Of a stretch of 64,000 nucleotides of DNA, positions 11,609-22,420 are shown one piece after another. The notes beneath the pieces were generated by a model, which worked only from the letters and a program-made list of their open reading frames with translations, was not told the DNA's origin and ran no database searches. This DNA comes from Macquaria australasica (Eukaryota; Chordata; Actinopteri; Centrarchiformes; Percichthyidae): contig SEMN01000226.1 of assembly GCA_005408345.1 (NCBI GenBank), positions 744,001 through 808,000 on the forward strand, read 5' to 3'. Made by a program: the position numbers and the translations under genes. How positions within the stretch are numbered: the first letter of the stretch is position 1; the number at the start of each line of letters is the position of its first letter.

Positions 11609-11742
11609 TCAGATCTTCTTTGGCTTACGGCCCAGGTGGTAGTAGTAAGCCATGGTGACCACCAGAAAGAGCACTCGACTGAGGAGCAGGAGGATGGCAG
11701 AATTGGGCAGGATGCCAATCTCCATTAAGGTGATGGATGTCA
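11609..11742 (-). CDS. tp53i11: tp53i11 last coding exon (residues 146-189)
   Basis: The exon completes Val146, split G|TG, and encodes the fourth hydrophobic segment (SAILLLLSRVLFLVV) and the tail YYYHLGRKPKKI. TGA is at 11611-11609. The acceptor TGTGGTTTCAG is good. The final five residues, KPKKI, have Lys at -3 and -5, which matches the KXKXX form of a dilysine ER-retrieval signal if the tail is cytosolic. Confidence 0.95.
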
Positions 11743-12846
11743 CTGAAACCACAGAGAAACATTTAGTACTTTAAATATGATCTTTATTATAAGCAAAAGG
11801 CACATTGCACGTGGTTTTCCTAGCATTATTAACCTCTGGGAAGTGGATCTTAAAAAGGATAGGTTCACATTTTTTCAAATATGTCTTAAAACAATACTCA
11901 CAATCTCATTTGTACATTGAAGAGTTATCTGTAGCTGCAATTGTCAGTCTGTGTTAGACAAATCAAGTGGTTATCATTCAAAGTTACAGTCTTTTTAGTA
12001 TAAAATTCCCTGTTTGTCTCTTCCTGGACAATTTCCTTGCTAAGCTGGACAGAGGGATAGTAACACAAAGAGGGAATTTTGTACTGTAGGAATGTAACTT
12101 TGGAAGAAACCAACTTGATTTGCATAACTGGCTGCATTTCGGGGCCAGTATGGAAAGGAGGACCAAAAACTGTTTCAATGTACATATGGTCATGTGAGTG
12201 TTGTTTAAAGATAGACTTGAAAACGTGTGAACCTACCCTTTACTATAATGTAAGGCTGTGTGTCCACACTCTGAACACAAGAGGGCAGTATCAACACATA
12301 CATTTGCAAAATTCTTTGGCAAAATCAATTCTGACTAATGGTTTGTCTCAACTCTGTCACTATCAAAGTTAGTCTCTGATCTCTGCTGTGATTCCAACAG
12401 CTAGGGACAAAGACATCACTTCAACTGTGAAATAAGGTACTGGAAAGGTTTAATCACCTAGAAACTGGACAGCAAAGTAGCAGGCTTCACTGAGCAGAGT
12501 CCACTGGATGACGATCTTCTCTGCTGTGTAGAGACCATTCCACATGATGAGGGCCAGGCCTGGAAAGGGATGTGATAAAAGGGAATTTATAGGTTCAGGG
12601 GCATGGGAATGAAAACAGAAAAAAAAGGAAGAAGCCCAGGAAAGATGACTCCTACACGTCCAAGACAAAATTCCACAAACACAACTACTATGAGAACAGT
12701 TTACATGCAGCTGTACTCCAACTGTAATCTGGCCACACGGTGATAATTGGCCTATTGATTCCGTTAAATGCTCTGACTCATAAAAGCCTGTGCTCTATCA
12801 TTTCATTCCCTGCCATTCTTCCAGTTCATTTTCCTGTATTTCACTC

Positions 12847-12889
<43 letters not shown>

Positions 12890-15800
12890 GAGACAGTGAG
12901 GCATTAGAAACGAGCAGGGGTGGGCAGAAAGGTAGGAGGGCTGATGGACTGTATCCTCTCCCTGCCAGGTTCCATCTGTGTGGCAGATGAGACCCCATCC
13001 TTCGTCCCCTTTACCGCTCCTTGTCTTGTAAGACATCAACCTTTTTCCTTGCTAATCCCCACAGCCCCGGTGACATTTAAAATAAAGAAGCCCATCTTTT
13101 GTTGGCCTTAAGAGATTGAAAGCTGGCTCATCCATATCTTCCTCCACAACGCCATGTGTTGAAGGTTTTATCTCTTCTCAGGCAATGTAGTAATCATAGA
13201 GGGTTATTTTTGATTTGAGATATGCATACAATGTGTATGAGGTTTCTCCTTAGTATTCCCATAAATGTCTCGTGAGGAAGGAGGGCGAGAACATATCAGA
13301 TAGATCAAATATTTTGTGCTCCTGTGGCTATAAGGTCTAGGTGCTGACGTTCTGACATATGTTGACCCAGCTTAAAGTGACAAATTTACTGAATATATAT
13401 GCTAAGCCCTTGCTCTCACCCTTCTTTATTTCCCCTGCTTACTTTCCCATCAAGGAGCAACCTGTGTGCTACCTGCCTCTCCATCAGTCACGTTGTGCCT
13501 CTTCACAGAGTCATCACAAATCCTGCAATCACTAACTGAGTGACTGACTCATCGACTTGCCTGACAGCCCTTGTTTCAAACTAAGGCCATTAAGATAATC
13601 GCTCACATCTCCTATATACTTTTTCCGTGAGAGTGGAGCAAAGCACAAATGCCATAATTACTTGCCATATTTATGAGCATCCATTGTCTCCTGTGGATGG
13701 TGAGGCACAGAAGAGCAAAAAAACTCAATTTGATGCCTGATTGACTGCAAAATCTAAATGGAGAGTAATACGCTGCCTCCTCTCTGAGTTTCAGGCCAAC
13801 CCCCCCCCCCCCACATTTATACACACAGTACACACACTGTCCTGCCATCCCTCACTGTGCTCCCACCGGATTTAGATCTGATATATGAGGCCACAGAAAC
13901 AGAGGAAACTGGAGCCTTTGCTGTGAGTATTCTGGAGAATTGCTCTCTGTACCCGACAAGCCCTCAGTGAGCTGTAGATGCAAAGAACGACTAAAATTAT
14001 ACAGCCTCTGTTTATAGCCTAAAGGAATGATTTTGCAGCAAGAAGAGAGCTTTTTGTACATCATCTGAATGTGTGTGTGAATTGTGATGAATGCGTTAGA
14101 AGGCATCATCACAAGAGACCACGTGCAGTTGAGTACTGTATATTTTTAGCATGTAAATAAATAAATATTAGTGTTGTATGTCAGCGTCATTGCAGCACAG
14201 TGAATGTACTCCCTCATGCACAGCTGCTGTAAATTCACTGTACTGCAGCTATGCATGAGGAAGCATGAATAGCTTTATGTACTTATAATCTGTGTGTCTT
14301 TCTTGCATCTTTAGGAATGAAGACTTACTAAGCAGCGCTCCTCCATAAAGGCGAACAGAAATGTTAGTTGCGGAGAGCTCCTCCTCGAAAACAACCTCAT
14401 ATAGCTGGTTGGGAAACACCAGGGCCTGTGTAGCAAAACAAAAGCACAACTCAACTCTGTCATATCAACACAACAGCATTCTGTCCTCCTGAAATGCCCC
14501 CAAAATGCAGCAGCATTGACAAAGTCTTCCTGTCTGTGAGTTAGAATCACTGCATATGCCCTGAACACTGAGGATATTGAGAATTTAGGCGATATGGGCC
14601 GACAAAGACAGAGCTGTTTGTCCAGATGTCCTGGGTTTGCATGACATGATTTTTCCTATTTCTAAAATGAGTGCTTTTTCCCCCTTCATAACTGTACAAT
14701 AGTATTGATAGAGACTATTAAAACTGAATGAAGACTTTAAAAAAAACAAAAAATGTTTTATTCATGAACATTCTTTGCAATAAGTAAGCAAATAATACAC
14801 AAAAAAGCAAACAAATATGAGGTCATGGAGTGATCAGTAAATCAAGGCAGGTTTGCCTAATTCAAAATTAAATATCGGACATGGTAAATACAATGATTAT
14901 GAAAGATCTGTTTCATTGGCTAAATAAACACACCCTTTTTCCCGCCATTTTTCTCCCAATTCTTTTTGGAGTCTTATGGAGTAAGTTGTCTGTTCTAGAA
15001 GATGTAGGTGTTAAACAATATTGACAAAGAGGCCAGCAGAGGGACAGTTTTTCTGAAGCCAGTATTTTGTAATGGCCTTTTTGCTTGCTGCCAAATAAAG
15101 ACTTATTAGTCATGAATGTGAAACAACTTCTTCACCATGTTGATAATTTAAGCAACACTTACCATCAGGGCCATAACTGTGAAACCCACTGCCGAGATGA
15201 GTATCCACACCCTAAGAAGAGAGACATTACATGACATACTATATACTTCCTGCAACCAACACAGATTGTACATTTGTTTTCTTAGAGTTCACAAGATGTT
15301 GAACTTTACTGGGAGTGTTACAAAGATGACATCACGCAGTCTGCTGTGAGCTGTTCTGAGCAGTTGAAATCTCACCTCAGCCCGACAGGTTCTCGCACGG
15401 CAAACTTCAACTCATTTCCGAGCATCTGACTGATCTGTGAACGAACAAGGCAAGACAAAAGAAAAAAGGAAATTAGTTACGAGAAGGGAAATGTAATAGC
15501 AATCATGTCATCTTAACAAATATCTATTATGACAAGGCTTCAACAAAGCAACACATAACCAAGAATAAAGTGCTCTCCGTGGAGGTGTATTTCATGTTGT
15601 CAACACATCTGTAGCAAGCTACTGGAAAGAAGCATATTAAACAAGGCGGCTGAGAGAAAAGAAAAGAGAGGCTGAGTGTCAAAGGAGGACCTATTAAGAT
15701 GGTAATTAGAGACTGTAAATGTCTTCACCTCCTTTTAAGAGGGTATGTCATAATAACAACACCTTGCAGTGAATACTGGATGAATAACCAAGTACCAAGT

Positions 15801-18800
15801 CTATGCCAGAAGAAAAGCCTTATTTGCTACAAATTAACTTAATCCTAGCAACACGAGTACCATGTAATACTCAATTTATAATGCTGAGAGCCTGAAGCTT
15901 TTACTGGGAGAACATTTTAACAAACTGAAAGCAATTGTTTATTCCAGTTGAATAGAAAAAAACAATATTTCATGAAATGCCATACAGAATGAATCTTATC
16001 ACACAGCAATATTGAGAAGACACATCCAAGCATTTCCTTGGTGATATCTGTTAGGATAAGCATCTCTTATCACCAATGCTAGAAGATGCTGGAATGCTAA
16101 TAACTGGCCTCTTGATTTTCTAACTCGGCTCCATCGGGCACTAACGTGAACCTCTCCCAAAAACACAAATCCAAGCATACTCTGTGGCTCCATTTCTGTT
16201 CAGTCTGATATTACCAGCATGTTAACATTCATCTATAACTGTCTGAGGGCTGGTATGATGTTAGTGATGAAACAATAAATCAATTGAATCATTAGTTGAT
16301 ACACAGAAAATGTATCCACGTGACATTTGATAATCAATTTAATCACGTGAGTCATTTATCAAACAAAATGACAAACATTTGCTGGTTCCAGCTTCAAAAA
16401 ATGGGAGGTTTTCTGCTTTTGTCAAATTGAATATCTTTGCATTTTAGACTGTTGGTCGGACAAAACACGCAACTTGAGGTCATCACCTTGGCCTCTGGGA
16501 AATTATGGTGGGCATTTTTCACAATTTTCTGACTTTGTGTAGACTAAAAAATGTAATATATTAATGACAAATATAATAAACAGATTATTTGATAATGACA
16601 ATCACGCATAGGATTCAAATGAACATGATCTCTAGACAAAACCAAAATTAGTGGGCTAAAGCACCTTACAGTACGCAATGTGTACTCTGCATTTCAGAAG
16701 AATTGTGGTGCATTTAAACTCTAAAGCATCCCATATGCAAGGAAATATCCAAAGAGTTAAAATGAAAAGAGAATCTATGTGCATCTGTGTGTAATGTGTG
16801 TAAATATATGGAAAAAACAAAGGAGGTGGTTCAGAGAGCGAGAGCACTGATTCTTTTTGCATGTAAGGAGGATATAAGCTCAGAAATTCTGCTGCCAAAT
16901 TCAGATTCAGGTTTCTTTTAATCCTAATATACAAAAGGCCAGGGAGATAAAACGACTCTCCCAATTACAATTGTTGAATTCCTTCACCCAAAGCCTTCAG
17001 GTCCTATCAATCCCCAAACATCAATGATTTCCCTTCATCATTAAACATCTCTTCCCTCAAAAACTGTTCTTGTGTTGCAGTGAGACATAGCATCACAAAC
17101 AAATACACTGAAGCATGAAAACCACTAAGACAGAGAAGATGAATCATTTCAGTGTTTACAGCCAACTCACTATGAATTGGAAAAGTAGTTTTCTGCTTGA
17201 GGAGCCTGTGAAATGTCTGAGTGAATGAAACAAAATGATTCGTGTCATATACTACAAATTTCAACACAAGGGTTTTCAAGGGGTTTGCCTTCTACCATTC
17301 CCCAACATGTAAATGTTACTGTGCACTGCATCTGGAACAGTTTCAAAAAATAACTGTTGCTCCATCAATAGTTGTCATCATCAAAATGTCACGAGAAATA
17401 TCCTCATGAATTTAAGAGGTTGAGGTCAAAAATATTATAAATGATGACTTCATCAATGAGACCTAATTTCTCTGCAAAAGGCAAAAACTTGCAGAAGTTA
17501 CTTGCAAGTCATACCATCATATGTGACTTTTCTTTTTTGCCAACTATTTTTTTAATAGTCTCTTACAGAGGGCTGAGATAACTATATTTGCATTCCCCGA
17601 CTTTCAGTGGAATCATATCATGACGATATGATCTTGTTATCCGTTATCCACATCACTTATTCCTAGCAAGCTGTAGATTAAAAAACAAAAAATGTGTTGT
17701 TGAAAAGATTTATTTTACACATGAGAAGAGTTTGCTCTTATTCAATGCATAACAGTAGTACACAGTTAATAGTTTTGAACATCAGTTTCATAATTTTATA
17801 TGTGATTCTGCATACATTTGCCATATGTAATGTATATTGATATAGGAAAATACCCTTATTAATGGCGGGATAATGATTACCTAGTGTCACAGCTTGTTAA
17901 GTTTTACACACATCACTCAACAGCAGTGAAACATACACCATATATACAGAGTGAAAACAAATATAATTAGATATTCTTGCATGCATTCACACACAAATGG
18001 AGGGATACCATTCGGCCAAAAGGCCTCTTTAAGTAGCTTTGTAGAACTGGAGTTTTATGATGTCAAAAATAGAAGAGAGGAAGATATGAAAAGATTTAAT
18101 GTGTCGTATTTCAAATGGAGAAAATGTTTTTTTTTAGTTTCTTAAACATTTCCTCTCGCATCCACGGCTGCTGCTAGCTTTCATCTCAGAGAATCAGAGC
18201 CCTAAAGAAAAGACACCCTTGAAGTTAAACTCTGAAAAATATTAAGATAAAGAGTTACAGACTAGACCCATTACATCTCTCCTTGCACTGCAGCTGAAGT
18301 GCCTGTGCATGAATCTGTTCTGTGCCAGCTGTGATCACGTGACCAGGTGAATCAGCCTTCCTGTGCCATGGTTGCAGGGGCTGTTTTTGACAGGAACATA
18401 TAAATATTCATGATTGGCATGAGAAATACTCAAAGGGAACTGAGCGTCAACTGATGGCACAGGGCTGGAATAGAGCGGAAGGGAGTTGAGGAGAGAGGGA
18501 GAAACAGGAAAAGGAAGAAATACACAATGCTGTTTGTGGAGAGAGACGCTTAATCACAGCTGCTATGGCCTGGCCTTGTCATCAGTCACTCAGTCAGCTA
18601 CATTCAGTAAACAAAGGGTAACCTTTCAGCCAGAGAGAAAGAAAAATATTCAAGAGAAGTAGAATCATTAGAAGTCATTTGACTGATGGATGTTTGTGCA
18701 GTCACATTAAATAGATAGTGATCACAATTTCATATATTTCAGTGGTAATCCTCTGGGACACAAAATATACACAGAACCTTGTGGTATGTCTTATTTATGA

Positions 18801-20471
18801 AGGCCTGGGCTCACGCTGTGAGAGCTTGGCTGTTGCTACGTGACATTAGCACTAAAGTAGAGTACCAGTAGGTTACAGAAGCTCACAGTGTTGCAATAAG
18901 CAAGAAGGGCAATATCTTTTCTCGGCACAGTTGCACTCACATATGGTAGCACAAATACAAAGCCTCTCTCTCACTGAAGTATAATAAGTAATAGGAACAG
19001 TATTCTTATCTCTAAGCAGTAAAAGAGGCAGGAAGAGACAGTCAGAGGACTAAAGCTGCACTTCCCTCCTTTGTTTACAGGGACCACAGGGATAAAGTCA
19101 ACTGTTTCCCCTCCAAACCAATTCTTGCTATGCAGCTTACTTTACTGTTAGATCCCATGGGTCTCTTTACCACAAACACTTGTGGCAAGGATAATTAGAA
19201 CAACTCAAGAGTAACAGCACAATGCAGTAGAAGAAGTGTTACAATTACATTGTAGGAGCAACAATTTAATTTCTAAATTAGGGTCAATGCCACAGTTAAA
19301 TAGGGAAACCTACTATTCAAAACAGCACGTACAATAGACCACATTTGCCACAGACAGTATTGTGGTACTGTATTTTGCCTAAACTGTTACTGGATCACCA
19401 TTCAATCATTACAGTCAGTATATAACCTCAATCATCTTTCTCACATTAAATAAGCTTTGTTGGCATGGATGTTGTCGAGGCATTATGTGTTTCTCTTTCT
19501 TTCTCAATATATGTATCTGTCTCCATCGGTATGCTCTGTGAAAGGGATTTGAGCGGCAGATGTCTGGGTTAGGCTCCTTGCTAAAACATTGAGAGAGAAA
19601 ACAAACACTCAGGAGGGCTGAGAAAAGGGGGCCGACATCTCATCACAAGCCATCAGCCGCCACCGTATGCCTGCTCCCTTCTGTTCTATTCCCTTCTCCC
19701 ACTTGCCTGATTAATATTTCAGTGATGAACAGTGCTCTGCCGAAGATCATTCTAATGCAATCTGATAAAAAAAAAAAAAAAAAAAACTCATTGGAATCTG
19801 TATATTTGAGCCCTCTGAAACGGAACAAGAAATTACTGTAAGCCTGCAACTGTGCAGCTCAACATGCATGAATACGGCAAGTGTTTTTGCGTCTCCTGGC
19901 ATGAACCAGCATGTGTGCTGTTGTGTTTTTGGCATACACATCACTGAGCACTGTCTGTGCAAATACATGAGGCAGGAATATAAATTATACATGAGATGCA
20001 AGAGGCAGTGAGTCTCCCAGGGGTGCCGGTCACATCTCAGTGGAGTTGCTGGAGCTCATGGGATTACGTGATCTAGATTCATTGAAGCAAATGCACACAA
20101 TGGGACACTATGAGAGTGATGAGCCAATTAGCAGCCCATTGTGGCTTTTAAAAAGGAATCCATAGCTTTTCTCGGGGTTAATGAATGCATCTGTGGTTGA
20201 GTGTCATTTTGGCTTATGCATTGCTGCAATGGGGGATGATGGTTTAAAACATGTTTGTTACGCTATTTGCCTTTGTTTTCTGTATTACTGCCCATATGGA
20301 ATAAAAATGACATGAATTAAAAAGCATGTGACATAATCTGACCTTTGAGCGGTGCACTTCGCCATCATCATCCTCCCCGCCGACTCCGAGGATCTTCCGG
20401 CTCTTCAGGCGGCTTATCAGGTCTGTCTGACTGTGCTTCTTCATCAGAGGAGGGTGAGGTTTAGACGCCAT
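11609..20471 (-). CDS. tp53i11: tp53i11, tumor protein p53-inducible protein 11, complete coding region in six exons
   Basis: The coding join on the minus strand is 20471-20343, 15434-15376, 15211-15163, 14425-14329, 12559-12458 and 11742-11609. It totals 570 nt, or 189 residues plus TGA. Every junction is GT-AG and every phase closes. TP53I11 (PIG11) is a small multi-pass membrane protein induced by p53. Its molecular activity is poorly defined, and reports link it to apoptosis and to restraint of migration and EMT. The cytosolic N-terminus (residues 1-62) carries the family signature KKHSQTDL and ILGVGGEDDDGEVHRSK. Four hydrophobic segments follow at about 64-84, 108-124, 132-151 and 156-177. 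An N-x-S sequon lies at Asn100 in the first loop, and YYYHLGRKPKKI forms the C-terminus. The protein is collinear with human TP53I11 as I remember it, with no insertion or deletion. The start ATG is in a CACCATGG context. Paralogue a or b cannot be assigned here. Confidence 0.95.
11743..12457 (-). other. tp53i11 intron with an interspersed repeat
   Basis: This intron has a donor CTAG|GTGATTA and an acceptor TTTCAG. It contains a family B dispersed repeat. No additional exon is seen. Confidence 0.85.
11845..12240. repeat. dispersed repeat, family B copy 1
   Basis: Motif order matches a second copy at 45270-45745. A CAAAGTTAYRGTCTTTTTA block is followed by an ATTCCCTSTTTKT block, GACARTACCACAAAGAGG-like sequence, GCAACTTTGGRAA-like sequence, and TGTTTCAAYRTACATATGG near the end. 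Both copies are in the same orientation. It is likely a non-autonomous element of unknown family. Small open frames on both strands here come from the repeat. Confidence 0.75.
12458..12559 (-). CDS. tp53i11: tp53i11 coding exon 5 (residues 112-145)
   Basis: The exon completes Ser112, split A|GC, and encodes LALIMWNGLYTAEKIVIQWT and LLSEACYFAVQFL. The IMWN-x-LYTAEK motif and TLL-x-EACYF-x-VQFL are diagnostic of the family. It contains the end of hydrophobic segment 2 and the start of segment 3. The acceptor is CCTTTCCAG and the donor CTAG|GTGATT. Confidence 0.95.
   Translation of the reverse strand, partial: AWPSSCGMVSTQQRRSSSSGLCSVKPATLLSSF
12849..12887. repeat. (CA)n microsatellite
   Basis: About 19 uninterrupted CA units lie in tp53i11 intron 4. 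The length suggests a polymorphic locus. Confidence 0.98.
13800..13812. repeat. poly-C tract
   Basis: Thirteen consecutive C residues lie in tp53i11 intron 4. The length may be an assembly or slippage estimate. Confidence 0.95.
14329..14425 (-). CDS. tp53i11: tp53i11 coding exon 4 (residues 80-112)
   Basis: The exon encodes ALVFPNQLYEVVFEEEL, then SATNISVRLYGGALL and the first base of Ser112. FP-x-QLY and RLYGGALLS are family hallmarks. Asn100-Ile-Ser is a potential N-glycosylation sequon in the loop between hydrophobic segments 1 and 2. The donor CTTA|GTAAGT and acceptor CTACACAG are canonical. Confidence 0.95.
14426..15162 (-). other. tp53i11 intron 3
   Basis: This is a 737-nt intron. No extra exon or recognised repeat is present. 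A/T-rich blocks lie at 14735-14815. Confidence 0.85.
15163..15211 (-). CDS. tp53i11: tp53i11 coding exon 3 (microexon-like, residues 63-79)
   Basis: This exon is only 49 nt. It completes Arg63, split AG|G, and encodes VWILISAVGFTVMALM, the bulk of hydrophobic segment 1, ending in phase 0 at ATG|GTAAGTG. The family has a conserved R-V-W start to this helix. It was too short to be found by open-frame length and was located by its splice sites and by continuity with the neighbouring exons. Confidence 0.93.
15212..15375 (-). other. tp53i11 intron 2 (164 nt)
   Basis: This is a short intron of a size common in teleosts. The donor CTGAG|GTGAG and acceptor TTCTTAG are canonical. Nothing else is seen in it. 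Confidence 0.9.
15376..15434 (-). CDS. tp53i11: tp53i11 coding exon 2 (residues 44-62)
   Basis: This 59-nt exon encodes ISQMLGNELKFAVREPVGL plus two bases of Arg63. The ISQ-x-LGNE-x-KF-x-VREP-x-GLR signature is the most conserved part of the cytosolic N-terminal region. The acceptor is TTCACAG and the donor AG|GTGAGA. Confidence 0.95.
16262..16605. repeat. dispersed teleost repeat, family A copy 2
   Basis: This copy is diverged and in the same orientation as 8860-9197. Its CTGGTTCCAGCTTCAAAAAA, TTGGTCGGACAAAAC, GGGCATTTTTCACAATTTTC and terminal AACAGATTATTTGATAATGA blocks identify the family. It carries two CACGTG boxes (16317-16322 and 16344-16349). Confidence 0.85.
19767..19786. repeat. 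poly-A tract
   Basis: Twenty consecutive A residues lie within tp53i11 intron 1. No target-site duplication was seen, so a retroposed tail is not shown. Confidence 0.9.
20343..20471 (-). CDS. tp53i11: tp53i11 first coding exon (residues 1-43)
   Basis: ATG is at 20471-20469 in a GCACCATGG context, close to the Kozak consensus. The exon itself starts at 20482 after a TTTGTCAG acceptor, so a further upstream non-coding exon must exist. It encodes MASKPHPPLMKKHSQTDLIS followed by RLKSRKILGVGGEDDDGEV and HRSK, ending AAAG|GTCAGA in phase 0. The acidic EDDDGE patch and the KKHSQTDL block are family signatures. Confidence 0.96.
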
Positions 20472-22069
20472 GGTGCACACACCTGACAAAGGAGTGGAAA
20501 GAAAGGTAGGCAAGCAGTGGGTGTATGGTAGTATTGTTGGAGGAAATGAATAAATAAATGAAATAGAGAAAGAGTGAGAGAGAAAATGGGAAAAAGAGAA
20601 AATAATGAAACTATTAATTAGTTTCCAGACTAATTATGTAAGAAACATCAATGGAGCTTTTCCTCTGTTATTACCCCTCGCTCTGAGGGAGACACCTCGA
20701 TACAGCACAGACAGGAAGAGGTATCTACCAATCTACCAATAATCCCCATGAGGACTTGATTTATGCAACACAATTACATAACATGGGTCTAGCACATACA
20801 GGCAACAATAAAACCTTCCACTTAGGTCAGATTGGAAGCAGGAGCCAGATGCCCTCTAGGTCTGCCGAGAGGCCAACAGACGCAGGTGCCTGCTCAAAGA
20901 GCCAATGGATCTGATAGTCACACACACACACACACATATGTAAATGGAGCTGGGCTTTCTGAAGACTGAGGGTCTCACTGTCCATATCGATCAAGTTCCA
21001 CTGACATTTGACTGATGTGGGCCTGTATTGTCTACACTGCAATATACCCTAACCTTGGCTACAGAAATATTTAATGTCTCGTTTGAAATGAATAATTGAT
21101 GGCCTTTATTCCAACAATGGATTTCATCATCTAATTTCTTTAATTTTTGTCAGTTAGTCGGTTTTTGCTGCTTTAAGCTGTCAGCATGACTTATTTTTAT
21201 CCCCATATGCTGCTGTGATTAACAACAGACTAAGGCTACACTGTTGCACAGCCAGCCAGCTTTGTTAGTTTTTCAAGAAATTGTGGGAAAAAAAAACTCT
21301 GCTTACCCTTTGAGTCAGAAAGTTTGCTACATTTTGCCTTAACAATAACGCTGTGATTCCTGCATTCTCCTGCATTTCCTTTAGTAGTAATAGTCTTCCA
21401 TTATTAATAACTAACACTTTTGATGTTTTAATTTGTTTAATGAATATAGCCCACTATTATCAACAATTACAATTTCTGATCTATACATCATTTCTTCAAT
21501 GCATAAAACTAGAAATAATTGTAAATGACAAACATTTGCATGCTATTTCTGTATTTTTCCACCTGTGTTGGTTGTTAGCTGTGATAGCAGGATACACTTC
21601 TGTGGTCCTATTGATCAGTGTTAATGAATAGTGCCTCATTCAATGGGGACAAGCAACAGTCAAATCAAGAGAGATCATCATCATCGACTCAATAATGTAA
21701 CCACCACCATGTTTCAACTGGAGGCAAAAAGGCATGCACAAACGTGTACCGTGCACCCACACACAATGGGAGGGCCTGTCTAAAAACTGACGGCTACTCC
21801 ATAGGGAAATTCTCTAGAGAAGTAAAACAAGAGCCATTATTGAACTACTCTCTCAAGGATAAGGACAGCACCTCTAACTGAGAGCTTTGTCCCCAGGAAA
21901 GGAAAAAAAACAATCAGTGCTACCAGGAAACAACACAAAGTGCTCAGTTTTGCATTAATTAGGAAGTGTATCATCACAGTTAGAGGCATCAAGTAAATAT
22001 AAACAAATACTGTTGGTTTTCTTACAGAGGCCAAACTGTACAGGTAGGCTGTATAAGAGAACAGATTGT

Positions 22070-22108
22070 AAAAAAAAAAATAAAAAAAAAAATAAAAAAA
22101 CAAACAAA
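22070..22108. repeat. A-rich simple repeat, (A)n interrupted by T
   Basis: Three A-tracts are separated by single T residues, and the run continues into CAAACAAACC. Open frames on the minus strand rich in Phe at 21837-22161 come from it. Confidence 0.9.
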
Positions 22109-22207
22109 CCCCATTGTACATTGAGTGGAGCATAATAGCCCAGCAACATATTATATTCCATTTTAGTGAAAGCTCAGTCAGCGAGGTTTTGTTGATCTAT
22201 TGGAATT

Positions 22208-22420
22208 AGCGCTGAAACAATCAGTGGATTAGTCAGTTTAATTGAATTAATTTAGTTTAATTGAGTTTAATTTAATTGATCATAATTTTTCCAACTAGTT
22301 AATCAATTTAGTCAATTACCCAGTAAAAAAAATACTAAGCACTTGCTGGTTCAAGGGTCTCAAACGCGAGAATTCGCTGCTTCTCTTTTTCATAATACAG
22401 TAAGTAAGTTAAAATATACA
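22208..22420. repeat. dispersed teleost repeat, family A copy 3 (truncated)
   Basis: The 5' motifs (GCTGAAACAATCAGTGGATT, repeated TTTAATTGA expansion, CACTTGCTGGTTCAAGGGTC) match family A, but the 3' half is missing after about 22420. The AATTTAATTGA stretch looks locally expanded. Confidence 0.7.

Larger units (their letters stand above)
12560..14328 (-). other. tp53i11 intron 4
   Basis: The intron holds a (CA)n microsatellite and a C-tract but no coding exon. Frames crossing the CA repeat are repeat artefacts. The stretches 13120-13620 and 13820-14250 look unique but carry no recognisable motif. Confidence 0.85.
15435..20342 (-). other. tp53i11 intron 1 within the coding region (4.9 kb)
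   Basis: The intron holds a family A repeat at 16262-16605, a 20-base A tract at 19767-19786, and several unique-looking stretches. The stretch 18290-18440 contains a TCACGTGA E-box palindrome near 18337 and a TTGCAGGGGCTG block. The stretch 20030-20230 is GC-balanced, homeobox-site-like and lacks repeats. These two are the best candidates for conserved non-coding elements. No extra coding exon is seen. Confidence 0.8.

Noticed and set aside
12798..13039. Two Cys/Val-repeat frames
   Set aside because: They are translations of the (CA)n microsatellite.
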